Assembly (NCBI GenBank): GCA_964019335.1
Contig: OZ025673.1
Coordinates: forward strand, 62,001 to 126,000
Origin: Diplonema japonicum
Lineage: Eukaryota; Euglenozoa; Diplonemea; Diplonemida; Diplonemidae
Reading direction: 5' to 3'
Length of the DNA stretch: 64,000 bases
Positions within the stretch are counted from its first letter, which is position 1. Each line of letters opens with the position of its first letter. The position numbers and the translations under genes were made by a program. A model generated the notes under the pieces. The model saw only the letters and a program-made list of their open reading frames with translations. It ran no database searches and was not told where the DNA came from. Shown here one piece after another: positions 33,231-44,495 of this stretch.

Positions 33231-34073
33231 AAAAAAAAGAGAAAATAAAAAGGGGAAAAAAACAGAGGTGCGAAATACCGAAACGTGCTTGAAACGAGAA
33301 GACTTTTAAGAAACTTAAAAAAAAGAAAAGAGAGAAAAGTTTCGTCATTTTCTTGCGTGACTTTCCACTTTCATCACTAGTTCTCTCTTTTTTTCTTCGT
33401 TCTTCTTTTTTTTCTTGCGAAATGGGAAGGGGAAGCAAGGTAACCTTGATCCCGAGTTGTCTATCCCAATGTATTGAGGGTAAGAAGAACTACCCATCCC
33501 CCCCTCTTTATTCTTTTTTCTCTTATTTCTTTTGTTTTTCTTTTACAATTATTAATTTGAGAGGAACACAAAAATCTTTTTTTAATTATCTTTTTTAATA
33601 TTTTTTTCTGCAACAGTGCGGGGGAAGGGGGGGGGATGATAGTGATTGGAAAATTCAGTTTAAAAGGAAAAGGTCCAAAAAAGAAATTGTTTTTGTATTC
33701 TTTCTTTTTTTTTCTCTTTCTTTTTTTTTTTCTTCTCCTCTTTTATTCTTCTTCTTTCTTTTTTTCTTTTTTTTTTTTCTTGGTTCATGCACTAGCTTTT
33801 GGTATTTACCTATTGCAGAAATTCGAGAAAGGGGGAGGGGGAAGAAAAAAGAAAAAGGAAAAAAAAGAGACAAAAGGACCAGCTCGTTATTGGTGTGTAA
33901 ACCTTTCTTTTTTTTTTTAAACCGCAGCCATACCAAAAGGCATTCCATTTCTTTTTTTTTTCTTTTTTTTTTTTTGTAAGTAGTCGGTAGTTCACCAGAA
34001 ACAAACATTCCTCAGTGATTGACAAGCAGAAATAAAAAATAAAAAAAAAGAGAAAAATCAAATATGCGTTAAC

Positions 34074-34136
34074 TCTCCTGGACTAGTAGGGGTTGTCCCT
34101 CGTTCCATCGGACTGCAGGGACCCTCTGGACCAGAG
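34074..34136. other. imperfect 60-nt inverted repeat
   Basis: CTCCTGGACTAG near the left end pairs imperfectly with CTGGACCAGAG near the right end, and GTCCCT pairs with AGGGAC inside. It could fold as a long hairpin. Its role is unknown. Confidence 0.5.
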
Positions 34137-36805
34137 AAAAGAAGGGGAGGGGGGGGGAGGAAACAAAAAACTCAAAAAGTAAAAGAAAAAGGGTGCGGCC
34201 TTCCCGTTCCAGTCCTATAGATAGAATTTGTGTAAAAAAAAAAAAAAAAAAAAAAGAAAAAAAAAAGCAAGACAACGGAAAATGAAATGGAAACCCCAGA
34301 AAAAAGGGAAGAAAAAAAAAAAAGAATAATAACAAGAGGGAGGGAGGCAATAAGAAAAGAAAAAAAAAAGAGAACTAAGAAAAAAAAAAAAAGGGAAAAA
34401 AAAAGGGGGTATTCACCCAATACCCTCTTTTCTCAAAAACTCTTTTTTTTTTTTTTCTTCCTTTTATTTTTTTCTCACCTTCTAGCCTACAGCACTTGCA
34501 ACAGACTTAGAGTGTCAGCTGATCAAACACACAGGCACCTACGGAAGGGGGAATATAAAAGGAACGGGCTAACATCCGAAAAAATAGTTCGTAATTTTTC
34601 TTTTCCCCTTCCCCCCCTTTTCATTATTATACCCTGCCCTCATTCAGCACCGCTCCAGCCATAAATCATAAATCCGTTGAAATATATCGTTCACCCTCTA
34701 TATTCATTTCTTTACAGAACGGCAAGGCGCCACCCTGAAAGAAAAAGTCAGATGAGAGGAGAATAAAAAATAATAAAAAAAAGTTTGCATATTGAGCCTT
34801 TACTCTGTTCATTTTTCCCACACGGTGTATCAAGGCAAAAATGAGGGAAAGAAGAAGACGAAAAAATTGGGGGGGGGGTGAAATAAGTTTTAGGAAAAAA
34901 AAAAATGAGAGAGCAAGATTCGTCAGCAAAAAAAAGTGCATAAAGGCCACTCTTTTAAAAAAAGAAATCTCATTCTATTTTTTCTCTCCCTCTTCTTTTC
35001 TTTTTTTTTTTCTCCTTCTCTTTTATTCTATTCACCCCTTTTGGTCTCTTTCTGGTGAGGCTTTCAGATTCCTTCTTATCCCACCATAATGTAAAGAAGG
35101 CCATTTTCTTTTTTCGACTTTCTTTTGTTTCTTTCCCTTTTTTTTTTAAAAAAAAAAGAAAAAACCTTCTTTTCTCCCTTTTCTTTTTTTGTGTCTGAAG
35201 AAGAAATCCTTCAGCTCGGAAGGGGAAATAAAAAAAGCTTTTTTTCTTTCTCTTCTTTTTTTTATTAGGGGATGGGGAGGAGTTTGGGGGGGGGGGGGGT
35301 TTGTTTCTTTTTTTAAAAAAAAGATGGGGAAGGGAAGGAAAGGAAAGGAAAGGAAGAAGGAAGAAAATAAGTAGAAGGACTGGAACCTGTGGCAGGACGC
35401 ACCACTTTTAATTTCATCTTTTCTCGCTAAATGCAACAGGACACAGAAACAGTGTGGAAAAAGAAGGAAAGGGAGAATTAAATTTTAGAGACAAATCCTC
35501 CGGTTATCTGCTGAAGTCTCCAAGACTCTCACCCATGGTAGCAAACCCTCAGAATACCCTTTTTTTTCCTGCTGGGGTTTTGTTTTATGTGCACTAAAAA
35601 AAAAAAAAAAAAAAAAAAAAAAAGATTTGGTATCTGTATTTCTGTTGCAGTTAAAAAGACAAAAAAAATTGATTCTTTTTCCTTTGCCATAGGGAAGGGA
35701 GGAGGAGAACTGTTTGCAACTTTCCATCATTATACACACAGCACATTTTGGAAGAACAGAAGAAGCAAGAAAAAAATCTTTTTTTGTATAATTTTCTTTT
35801 TTTTTTGACTTTCTTTTAAGGGGAGGAACGGAAAAAAAATATATAAAGGGAGAAGTAGAAATAAAAAAAAATTAAAGTATTTTTGATTGGAGGTAAAAAA
35901 AAGAAAGGCGGGAAGAAGGAAAAAAAAAATAAATAAATAAAAAAAAGAGAAAAAAAAAACCATCGATGATGGTCTTCTTTTTCCTTTTTTCTTTTTTCTC
36001 CTGTCCCTGCTTTTTCTTTTTCTTCTTTTCTTTTCTTAAACTCTTTTCTTTTCTTTTACCCCTCCTTCTTCTCCTTTTTTCCTTTTCTTTTTTCCCCTTC
36101 CTGCTCATATTCTCACTTGCCCTTGGTTTCATGCAATAAAAGTAAGCAAAAAAAACAAGAATAAAAGGAAGGCTGGAATGGACACAAAAAAAGCTTTAAT
36201 AATAAATAAAAGAAAGGTAGGGAGAAGGAAATGGGGAAAAGGAGGGAGATATAAAAAAAAAATAGGAATTCACTTTTGCAATATGCAAATGAAAAACTGT
36301 CAAGTTTGCTTTTTTTTCTTTTTCTCTTTCTAAATTTAAAAAAAAAAAAGTAACAGAAAAATTGTAATAACAGAGAAAGGAAGAAGAAGAAAGTTTTTTG
36401 AGTGACTCATTCTGAAAAAATGAATTATTTTTCTACCAAAGGCTTCTTCCCTTTTCTCTTTTTTTTCCCGCACTTTTTTTTAAAGTAAAGTAACAAGCCT
36501 TTAGGCATATATGCAGCTGTGAGCCAAGTTCCTTGTTAGTTGCAAAGGAGTGCTAGTTGCACACAAATATATTTATTACGATGGGGGAAGAGAAAGGATG
36601 TTAGTCCCACCAGAAATGAAAAAAAAAGCGCAAAATAAAAAAAAATAAATAAACCGGGTTTGAAGAGAACCTGCAAGTGTGTTTCAGGGTCAGGACCACC
36701 TAATAAAGAAAGGCTACCCCATGTATAAAAAAATCAAAAGTGAAATCGTTCTTTTTTTTTTCTTTCTTTCTTCTTTGCTGTATGATAAAGAAATACCTTC
36801 GCCTC

Positions 36806-36846
<41 letters not shown>

Positions 36847-37093
36847 TAAACACATTTCGTCATTTCCATGCGAAAAGGGAGTACGAAAAACAAGTCACGG
36901 CGCCCGGGTAAAATAAAAAAAAAAAAAATAGAAAATAAAAAAACGAAGGGGTGTGGGGGGAACGAGCCTTCATCATTGGATTGGGCCAATCGCTTTTTTT
37001 TCTTTTTTTTTTCTTTTTTTTCTCTTTTTCTTTTTACATTATTGTGAATGAAAGGAAAGGGGGGGGGAGGGACGTGGGAAGACGGGGTACAAA

Positions 37094-37113
37094 CCAGGGG
37101 CAAATACCCCTGG
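37094..37113. other. perfect hairpin with CAAATA loop
   Basis: CCAGGGG and CCCCTGG form a perfect 7-bp stem around CAAATA. The loop and stem resemble the hairpin in the 3'-flank element at 9723-9774 (GGGCAAATCCC). Confidence 0.6.
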
Positions 37114-37136
37114 GACCTTGTTGTGATTCTTCATTT

Positions 37137-37138
<2 letters not shown>

Positions 37139-37176
<38 letters not shown>
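37139..37176. repeat. poly-T tract, 38 nt
   Basis: An uninterrupted T run in the gene-poor region downstream of SLBP. Confidence 0.85.
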
Positions 37177-37817
37177 CCGTTTCTTTTTGTCTTTCTGTTT
37201 TTATTTCTTTTTTTTTATTTCCCTTCTTTTTTTGTTTTTAGCCCGGGAAATGTATATATAGCACTCAACGGACTATGGCAGAAGGCGGTTGTGATGATGC
37301 AAATAATAAAAAAAAAACTGATAAGGGTATAAATTGTTTGTACCGAACAAAAAAAAACGACTTTTTCTTTTTATTTACAAGAAATACCCATAAGAAATAG
37401 ATAAAAAAATTAAGAAAGCCACCACAAACCTCTCACCACCATGCTGCATTATATAAAGGGAAGGGGATTAGGGGAAGTCTCTCTTTTCATCTGCTGATAT
37501 ATAAAACTGCCATGCCCTCAGGAGGCAGGCGAATAAAAAAATATAGATCCTTATCATTCATTTATTCTTTTTTTTTTGCTTCATTTTCTTTTCTTTTTTT
37601 TTTTTCCTTTTCGATTCCAAAAGGTTAAAAAAAAAGGGGGGGGATAGGGAAAGACAAAAAAAGGGGGAGGGGGACACCTCTCACTACAACCCCCCCGTGA
37701 AACCATGTTTTCTTCTTTTTTTTTTTTCCCATCCAAAAAAAAAAAAAGAAAAGAAACAAATGAGAAACAACGGGGGGGGTGAAGGGGGTATGAAAAAAAT
37801 AATTTATTAATTATTAT

Positions 37818-38533
37818 TTAAGCGCCGGGGTTGGGCATTTGAGTGAACATGCCATTGTGGTTCCCCATGTACATGGGAGTGGGGAACTGCTGGACGGGGA
37901 TGTAAGAAATGGGAACCATAGATTGAAGAGGAGCACCGAGGAAAGGAACAAACTGTTGTTGGGCCGCCCCGTAATTGAATTTTTGAGCAAGGGCAAGAGT
38001 ATCCTGGTTCATGGCAAAGGCCATGGGAGCAGTGGCAAGAGGGGCTTGCTCTTCCTTCGCCTCCTGAGGCTTGTCAAAGTGGTGAAGGTATTTCCTCCAC
38101 TTCCTCAGCTCCTTGTCCCAGTTCCTCTTAGACATGTTAAGCGATGAAGGGGATGTGGGAGGTGTTTCCATGTCGTTCTCACCTCTGTTCTCCTTAGGAA
38201 TTGTCAGTGCGTACTGCTGGTAGCCATAGGTGCTCTTACCGATCCTTATCTGCTTCTGCCTCTGCTGCAGCCTCCCGAGCGGGGGGGTCTTCTCAACCTT
38301 TTCTTCTTCTTCATTGTCGTCACTCTCCTTCTCTTGGTTCTCATTCAGCAATCGCAAGAGCGACTTGCAGTCAATCGCTTCGTCCTCGCCTTCGATGAGA
38401 CCGGGCATCGCACACTGTGGTGTTTTTTAGTTTGGGGCGGGTGTGGGTGTGGGTGGGATACCTCCTCAAGCAACGTGTCGACGTTCTCTTCGGTGAACAC
38501 GCTGTCAATGGACTGCGACTGCGGGGTGGTCAT
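37818..38533 (-). CDS. SLBP: histone mRNA stem-loop binding protein
   Basis: SLBP binds the 3' stem-loop of replication-dependent histone mRNAs for processing and translation. The RNA-binding domain (about residues 71-139) shows the QRQKQIRIGKSTYGYQQY helix and the SKRNWDKELRKWRKYLHHFD helix that define the family. In metazoan SLBP these are joined by a TPNK motif; here that region reads ETPPTSPSS, which keeps a TP but not the Asn-Lys. An intron at 38415-38461 (47 nt, GTATCC donor) joins a 24-codon first exon in frame, giving 222 aa. The C-terminal third is rich in Gln, Pro and Met. TAA at 37818 lies in A/T-rich DNA. Confidence 0.93.
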
Positions 38534-38625
38534 CTTGAGTTTTAAAGGTGTTTTCTTTTTTCTTCCTTCTTATAATAAGGGGGTGTTCCCGATGAGGGTG
38601 AACGGCTTTAAAAAAAAAAAAAAAT

Positions 38626-38710
38626 CACTATGATAGGAACGAAGTGGTTAGCAACGGCCCGCCGCGGTGGCGTGCCTACCTTATGATGCTCCCCTTTTGG
38701 GGTCGTTCCA
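38626..38710 (-). repeat. dispersed repeat, full-length copy
   Basis: This is the longest copy. It has CACTATGATAGGAACGAAGT, GGTTAGCAACGGCCC, a GC-rich middle, and GCTCCCCTTTTGGGG with a palindromic CCCCTTTTGGGG. On the minus strand it is followed by a 14-nt T run, like a Pol III terminator. It lies in the 3' flank of the 403-aa gene. Confidence 0.75.
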
Positions 38711-38758
38711 TGCAAAAAAAAAAAAGAGCGGCCAATCTCCTTGGAAAAGGAATGCGTC

Positions 38759-39970
38759 TCATAAGAACTCCACCGAGCTCTGCTTCTTGCTCACCGCAAG
38801 CGGCACCTCGATGTGACTTGCATACATGTGATACGGTCCAAGCTGTCCGCCCCGCTCCTTAAACAGTGCAAGGGATTCCATTAAAGGGGTCGACTTGGCT
38901 ACGCTCTTCTTAGTCTTGCACTCTGTGTAGCGACCCACCTTCCAATGCGGGGGCCACCTGATGCTGGTAGGCGGGGTGAGGTCGACGGGGCTGGGGGGGC
39001 ATCCCGGCACCGTTACGCGAAGGGCTTTCATCATTTTGATCTTGTAGTCAGGCGGGAAGTGCACATCGTCTGCCACCGTTGCGAGGAACGCGGGCACGCT
39101 GCCGTTGGGTTCCAGTGTGGGCTGCATGACAGGGTCGTGTGCGATGGTGGACCTCAGCAGCATCAGCGGCACAACGCCCTGCGACGTGAAGGGGAGGGAC
39201 TCCAGGATGGAACGCAGCCTGTGCAGCACCTTGTTCCAGGCCCCCCTGGCCTGCCCCTGCCCGATGGCCTTGCTCACATCCTCCTTCATAGCGTCCCACA
39301 TGGCTGAGAGCTCGCCTCGCGTGACGAGCGAGACCGCCGACTGCGACGACGTGTCGCCCTTCACCTTCTTGTAGTAGTAGGCCAGGGAGCTGAGGGGGTC
39401 CCAGCCCAGCGCAGCAGACATCGTCTCCACGAAGGTGGTGTAGCTGATCCGAGGCTCCGTGTGCGACTCCCGCACAGGCGCCAGCATGGAGCGCAGCTTT
39501 GCACGCCTCAGGTCTTCATCGTCTTCGTCACCCAAACCGAGCACAAGACACACCCACCCTAGCTGCTGGACGGACATGGTGCCGCTGGCGTCGCAAAGGG
39601 AGAGGAAAGATGCCTTCACCAACAAAGGTGGCATCTTGATCAGCGGCCTTACAGACAGGCTGCTAGCGTACAGCCTGTTCCGAAAGAGCGCACAATAGAT
39701 AGGCGGAGCCTTCTGCCCCTCCTTCATGGTGCTGTCCTTCAGCCCGCTGAGCATCCGCACGGCGTTGCTATCCTCCTCACGCTGCACGCGCCGTGCCCGC
39801 GGCTTGTAGTACCTATTCAGGGTGACGGGGGGGCATGGCACGGGTGCAGTTTGTACCTGAATACCAAAACGAGGTGTCGAGCTGGAAGCGCAGGTCTGTG
39901 TGCGCACAAATGGAGGGGCAGGACGGAAGAGGCTGTCGAAGAAAGGCGCCGAGAAGGTGGAGCCGTGCAT
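38759..39970 (-). CDS. uncharacterised 403-aa protein, EF-hand-like fold possible
   Basis: The single exon starts at the ATG at 39970. About residues 130-290 (LVKASFLSLCDASGTMSVQQ, then YTTFVETMSAALG) have the spacing of helical EF-hand-type repeats, but the acidic calcium ligands are mostly absent. The C-terminal part contains PPTSIRWPPHWKVGRYTEC. The N-terminus is low in complexity. A 44-nt GTACAA...ATAG candidate intron within it would shift the frame, so I left it unspliced. Function unknown. Confidence 0.72.
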   Translation of the reverse strand: MHGSTFSAPFFDSLFRPAPPFVRTQTCASSSTPRFGIQVQTAPVPCPPVTLNRYYKPRARRVQREEDSNAVRMLSGLKDSTMKEGQKAPPIYCALFRNRLYASSLSVRPLIKMPPLLVKASFLSLCDASGTMSVQQLGWVCLVLGLGDEDDEDLRRAKLRSMLAPVRESHTEPRISYTTFVETMSAALGWDPLSSLAYYYKKVKGDTSSQSAVSLVTRGELSAMWDAMKEDVSKAIGQGQARGAWNKVLHRLRSILESLPFTSQGVVPLMLLRSTIAHDPVMQPTLEPNGSVPAFLATVADDVHFPPDYKIKMMKALRVTVPGCPPSPVDLTPPTSIRWPPHWKVGRYTECKTKKSVAKSTPLMESLALFKERGGQLGPYHMYASHIEVPLAVSKKQSSVEFL

Positions 39971-40112
39971 GGACGCAACACCATGTCACCTTGGGGAGTA
40001 TGCTGAACCAACAAACAAAAAATCATTTTTAAAAAACAGAAAAATTACGGTTACCCCCCCCCCATCAACCAGCAAAATTACGGTTACCCCCCCCCCCCCC
40101 CCCATCAACCAA

Positions 40113-40802
40113 CTAACCTGACTGGTAAGTACCGTCATCGGTCATAAGGGAACCCCACTGGTGCCCACCGTAGGACTTTATAAGGATCCATTTTGAACCA
40201 TCAAACGCAATGAGTTTCTTTGCGTAGTCCCCTATGTTCACATAGTACTGGTAGGCCTGCGACTCGCTGTCAAACCGGGGGGATGTGTTTAGCCCGCTGT
40301 TGTGCCATTTCACGATCCACTTCGGTCGCCCTGGTGTGTCTGGGACAGCAGGCCCAACACCATTCGCACTGCCGCCCTTTTCAACTAGTCCTCTGAAGGT
40401 TTCGATGGTGTTTTTTGAGATATCTGTGAGCTCTTTGACGCGTGCCTCGAAATCGTCCTTCAGCCCGGCTACCTTTTCAACAAGCTTGTCCTCAATCTCT
40501 TTCATTTCTTCCAGTCCTCCGTCTTCGCCTAAATCGCCCTTTTGCACCATTAACATGTACTTTCTGGCCTCGCTTGCGTTTCTTTCTAAAATCCCGATTT
40601 GGATCGACATCTCCTCTTGCATATCACGAACTTCTTTGAGGGTGCCAACGTAAGCTTCCGTTGCTAAATATGTTCGCCAACTGCGGTTTTTTTTTTTTTT
40701 TTTTCTTCTTTCTCTTGCACACCTCCTCAAGCCCCAACCCAGCACAGCAACAGTTCCCACTCCCATAATCATTAATTTTAAGTCATCAGCTGATACTTTC
40801 AT
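40113..40802 (-). CDS. membrane-anchored coiled-coil protein, 215 aa
   Basis: The ATG at 40802 is followed at once by a hydrophobic anchor (LMIMGVGTVAVLGWGL), then a coiled-coil region (TLKEVRDMQEEMSIQIGILE and beyond), and a C-terminal module with WHNSGLNTSPRFDS, KKLIAFDGSKW and GGHQWGSLM that looks like a compact domain I do not recognise. An intron at 40681-40722 (42 nt, GTGTGC donor, CCGCAG acceptor) removes a poly-lysine insert; it is three-fold in length, so both forms are open. A long (CA)n tract on the coding strand ends about 20 nt before the ATG. The larger open frame through that tract is an artefact. Confidence 0.75.
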   Translation of the reverse strand: MKVSADDLKLMIMGVGTVAVLGWGLRRCARERRKKKKKNRSWRTYLATEAYVGTLKEVRDMQEEMSIQIGILERNASEARKYMLMVQKGDLGEDGGLEEMKEIEDKLVEKVAGLKDDFEARVKELTDISKNTIETFRGLVEKGGSANGVGPAVPDTPGRPKWIVKWHNSGLNTSPRFDSESQAYQYYVNIGDYAKKLIAFDGSKWILIKSYGGHQWGSLMTDDGTYQSG

Positions 40803-40820
40803 TTTTTTCTTTCTTGGGAA

Positions 40821-40947
<127 letters not shown>

Positions 40948-42717
40948 TTCCCTTTAGCCAATTATTTTTCTTTTTTTTACATCCCCCCCGTAATTTTTCA
41001 AAAAGTAGTTTAATTCAAAAAAAAGGGGAAAAAAAAAACCACCTAAAACAAAGAGAGAGAAAAAAATAGGGAAATGGGGGGGGGGGGATGGTGGGCAATA
41101 AAAATAAGTTTTTTTGTTGAGGGGGGAGGGTAGTAGAGGGTAAGAAGAAAAAAAAAAGAAAAGAAATAAAACATGTGGTGGTAGGGGGGGGTGGGGGGAA
41201 TGCATCGTCTTCTTTTCTTTCTTTTTTTTTTGCGTGTACGAGTTTCTATCTCTATTCCTCTTTGTATTTGCTCCTTGTAATGGCCTCTGGAGAAGCCAAG
41301 GAGAGGGGTGGTGGGAGCGGAGGAGTGGAGAAAAAAAAAAAAGAAGAAAAAATAGAAAATATGAGGAGGGGTTAACTAAATACTCCCTTACCCCTGTTTC
41401 CTAGTCCTTCATCTTCTTTCTTTTAAAGCTATTGGCGCTTGTCTTCTTTTTTTTTTTGTGCTTTTCTTTCTTTTTTCTTCTTCTTCTTTCGGTCCTCCTC
41501 CTCTCACTTTCCCTTTTTTTCCCCTTTTTTTTTTCTTTTTTTTTTAAATCCCCTTATCCTTGGTGTGAAATGAATGTGAGAAAGAAGAGAAAAAAAAAAC
41601 AAGTACTGTTTCTTTCTTCTTCATTTCTTTTCTTTTCTTTTCTTTTTTTTTAAAAATTGTTTGGTTGCTTTTTTTCTTTTCTTTTTTTTTAAATTTAATT
41701 TCTTTTCCTCAGAAACAAGCCGATTTATTTTTTCGTCTTGCTTCTTCGCTGTATCCTCTTACCCCCCCCTCTAGCACACGCACGAGGGTCGCGCTTTAAG
41801 TACCTTCCTTTTTTGCTTCTTTTTTTTGCTTTTTTTTCCTTTTCTTTTCTTTCTTCTTTTCTTTTTTAAATTGAGTTCGAAAAGACTGCACCCTTCTCTT
41901 GACATTTTTGTCGGGACGAACATCTTATTCTCTTTTTGCCTTTCCAGACCGCGACTAGCGACTTTTTTGTTCCCCCTTTGTTCTTCTTTCGAATGATTTG
42001 AGATACTAATGAAAAAAAAAAAAAAAAAAAAAAAAACAGTTCTCCTCAAGATCGTCGCACTCTTCAAACTGCTGATTTACTATCACAGTAATTAAGGGCC
42101 GCTTTTGCAAAGACTAGCCACAAAAAAAAAAAGAAGTATTTTCTGACAAACTACTGGGATATGAAAGCAGCTACAATTATTTTTTGCCCTCTGCTCTTTT
42201 TCTTTTTTCATTTTTTTCTTTTTCTTCTTCTCGGGTCTTCAGAAAATCAGCAAATTAAAAAGCACAGAGTTGGAGGAATGAAAAAAGGGGGGGGGGGGAA
42301 GAAGAAGAAATGGAAGAGAAAAAAAAAAGAAGAAACCGGAAAGGCAGAGGAGAGGAATAAAAATATAAAAATAAAAATAAAAGCAAACTTTTGAGCGCCA
42401 CAAAACAGAAGAAAAAAGGGCAGGGGTGAATAGGGAAGGGGAAGGGGACATGGTAGAGGGACAAATGTGTGTGTGATTTCTATTTGTTTCTTTCCTTTTC
42501 TTTTTTTTTTTTCCTTCTCCTTCTCTTCCAGCTTCTTAGTTCCTCGTACTTCTTACAATTCACTAATAAAAAAAAAGAGCTTTGAAAGTACCCCATAGAC
42601 TGGCATCGTGTTACCACAGTGAAGGGGCACGAGAAAAGAAGCTGAGGTTCTTTTTTTTTTCTTTTTTTTTTCATTTCTTTCCCCTTCCCACATCCATGCA
42701 ATAAGCTTTATTCTTGT

Positions 42718-42718
<1 letters not shown>

Positions 42719-42749
<31 letters not shown>
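42719..42749. repeat. poly-C tract, 31 nt
   Basis: An uninterrupted C run in the gene-poor region. Confidence 0.85.
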
Positions 42750-42750
<1 letters not shown>

Positions 42751-44495
42751 TTTTCCTCAGCAGTAATATGAAGGGGGAAAAAAAATCGAATTACGTGTGT
42801 TTTCTACCCTCGTATCCCTTTTTTTTCCCCCCTCCTTTTTTTTTTCCCCTTTCCCAAAAGGTTCCTTAAAGGTGTCAAAATCCTGTGGCAATCACACCAA
42901 AAAATGTGTTGAAAAGAGGGAGGGGACGGGGGAAGGGAGTAAAAACCATAAAAAAAAAAAAAAAAAAAAAAAAAAAGACGAGACAAAATGCTACCAACCT
43001 TAGCCCACAAGCCCTGTACCCCAAGGAACAGGGAAAAGGTAAGCCAACCGCAGACCCCTCCTTACATTTAAAAAGGTTGCAAGTCTGCTTAGAGGCTGAG
43101 GGAAAGTTGCAGTTCAGCAAGAAAACCATTGCCTAAAACAATACTGTCAAAATCTCGACAAGAAGAGGGGGAATAAAAATTTTTAAAAAAAAGTGTGGTG
43201 ATAACGGGGGGGGGGGGAGAAAGAAAATAAATGATTGCTTTAAAAAAAAAAAAGTGTCCTCTCTTTATTGAAACAGAAACTAAAAGAAGGGGGAGAGGAA
43301 AGGCCGAGTGTGAGAATCGGAGTCTACCCCCCTTTCCCCTAGAAGTAAACCTTTTTATTTCTTTGATTGCTTTCCCCTCTCCTCCTTTTTTTTTTTTATA
43401 GTTTCTTTTTGTTTTTTTTTTTTTTTTTTCCTCTTGAAATAGCTAGTTTAGTTTTCTTACCGCCTTGTTTGCTTGGACGGGATGGGGGATAAAAGTAAAA
43501 AAAAAAAAAAAAAAATTCCTCATAGGACCTGTTGTTTCGATACTTGTATAAGAAGAAAAGAAGAAAAACAACACTGAAAAACCTCTTTATCTTTCATGGA
43601 ATAATAGGGTACTGGGAAAGGTTTCTTTGTGAAAAATGGGGGGGGGGGGGGGGGGGGATGACATCGAAAAAGTGGCAAAAAAAAAAAAAAAAAAAAAAAA
43701 AAAGTGCAACCGAGTTCAGCACACACAAGAAAGCTCAGGGACTGATCTGCAAAGGGACCACGCCATGCCAGCTACACGTGGTGACATCTAAAGATGAACA
43801 CTGGCTATGAAAAAAAGGGAGGGGAAAAAAAAAAAAAAGAAAAGCATAGTTTTGTTCACGGAAGCACAAAAAAAAAAAAAGAAGAGATTTCATCAAACCA
43901 AGGGGGGGGAAAAAAAAAGTCGTTTTTTTTCTTCACACGGGCAGAATAAAGAGGTTTTGCAGAGTGGAGGGGATTTAAGAAAAAAAAAAAAAGAAAAAAC
44001 AAAACAAAAAAAAAGTCTCACGAAAAAAAAAAAAAAAAAAAATGGGAGAGGTGGAAAAAAGAAAAAAAAATCTTTTTTTTAGTAGTCTCGTCCACCATTC
44101 TTAATTTTCCGGGAAAGGGGGGAAATGCTGAAAATTGCAAAAAGCAACGCACAACCCGAAAGAGAAAATGCCCCGGGCTGAGAGTTCTACCGTCAGCAAA
44201 AAAAATTAAAAAAAAAAAGGTACCTTGAGGATTTTCTACCAAGTCAGGGCACACACGGCCCTTCTGTGACGGCCACCGACGCGCAGGTAGGCCGTATATT
44301 GAAACCGTTGTGCTGAGAGTGGAGAACCCTTCCCCCCCCCCCCCCCCCCCCTCGGGTTTGCGGTTCTGCGTGCTTTATTTTCTTTACTTAAATTATTCTG
44401 GGCGTACAGAGTGTCGCGCCTTTTTTTTCTTTTTTTTTCTTTTTATGTGTTTTCCCTTTCCCCCCCCCTTTTTTTTACTTTCCCGTTTTCTGTAC

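Larger units (their letters stand above)
26834..37817. other. 11-kb gene-poor, homopolymer-rich region
   Basis: I find no supported gene in this stretch. The long reading frames in it are poly-Phe or poly-Lys translations of T and A runs. It holds three clear copies and one weak copy of the dispersed CACTATGATAGGAACGAAG repeat, a tandem duplication at 32390-32785, GC-rich hairpins at 34074-34136 and 37094-37113, and runs such as A52 at 28579-28630 and T38 at 37139-37176. Its flanking genes point the same way, so it is not a strand-switch region. It may be a repeat-rich or centromere-like segment. Confidence 0.75.

Noticed and set aside
26930-36132. Many 60-170 codon frames rich in Phe, Lys or Pro
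   Set aside because: They are translations of homopolymers, lack balanced composition, and occur on both strands alike.
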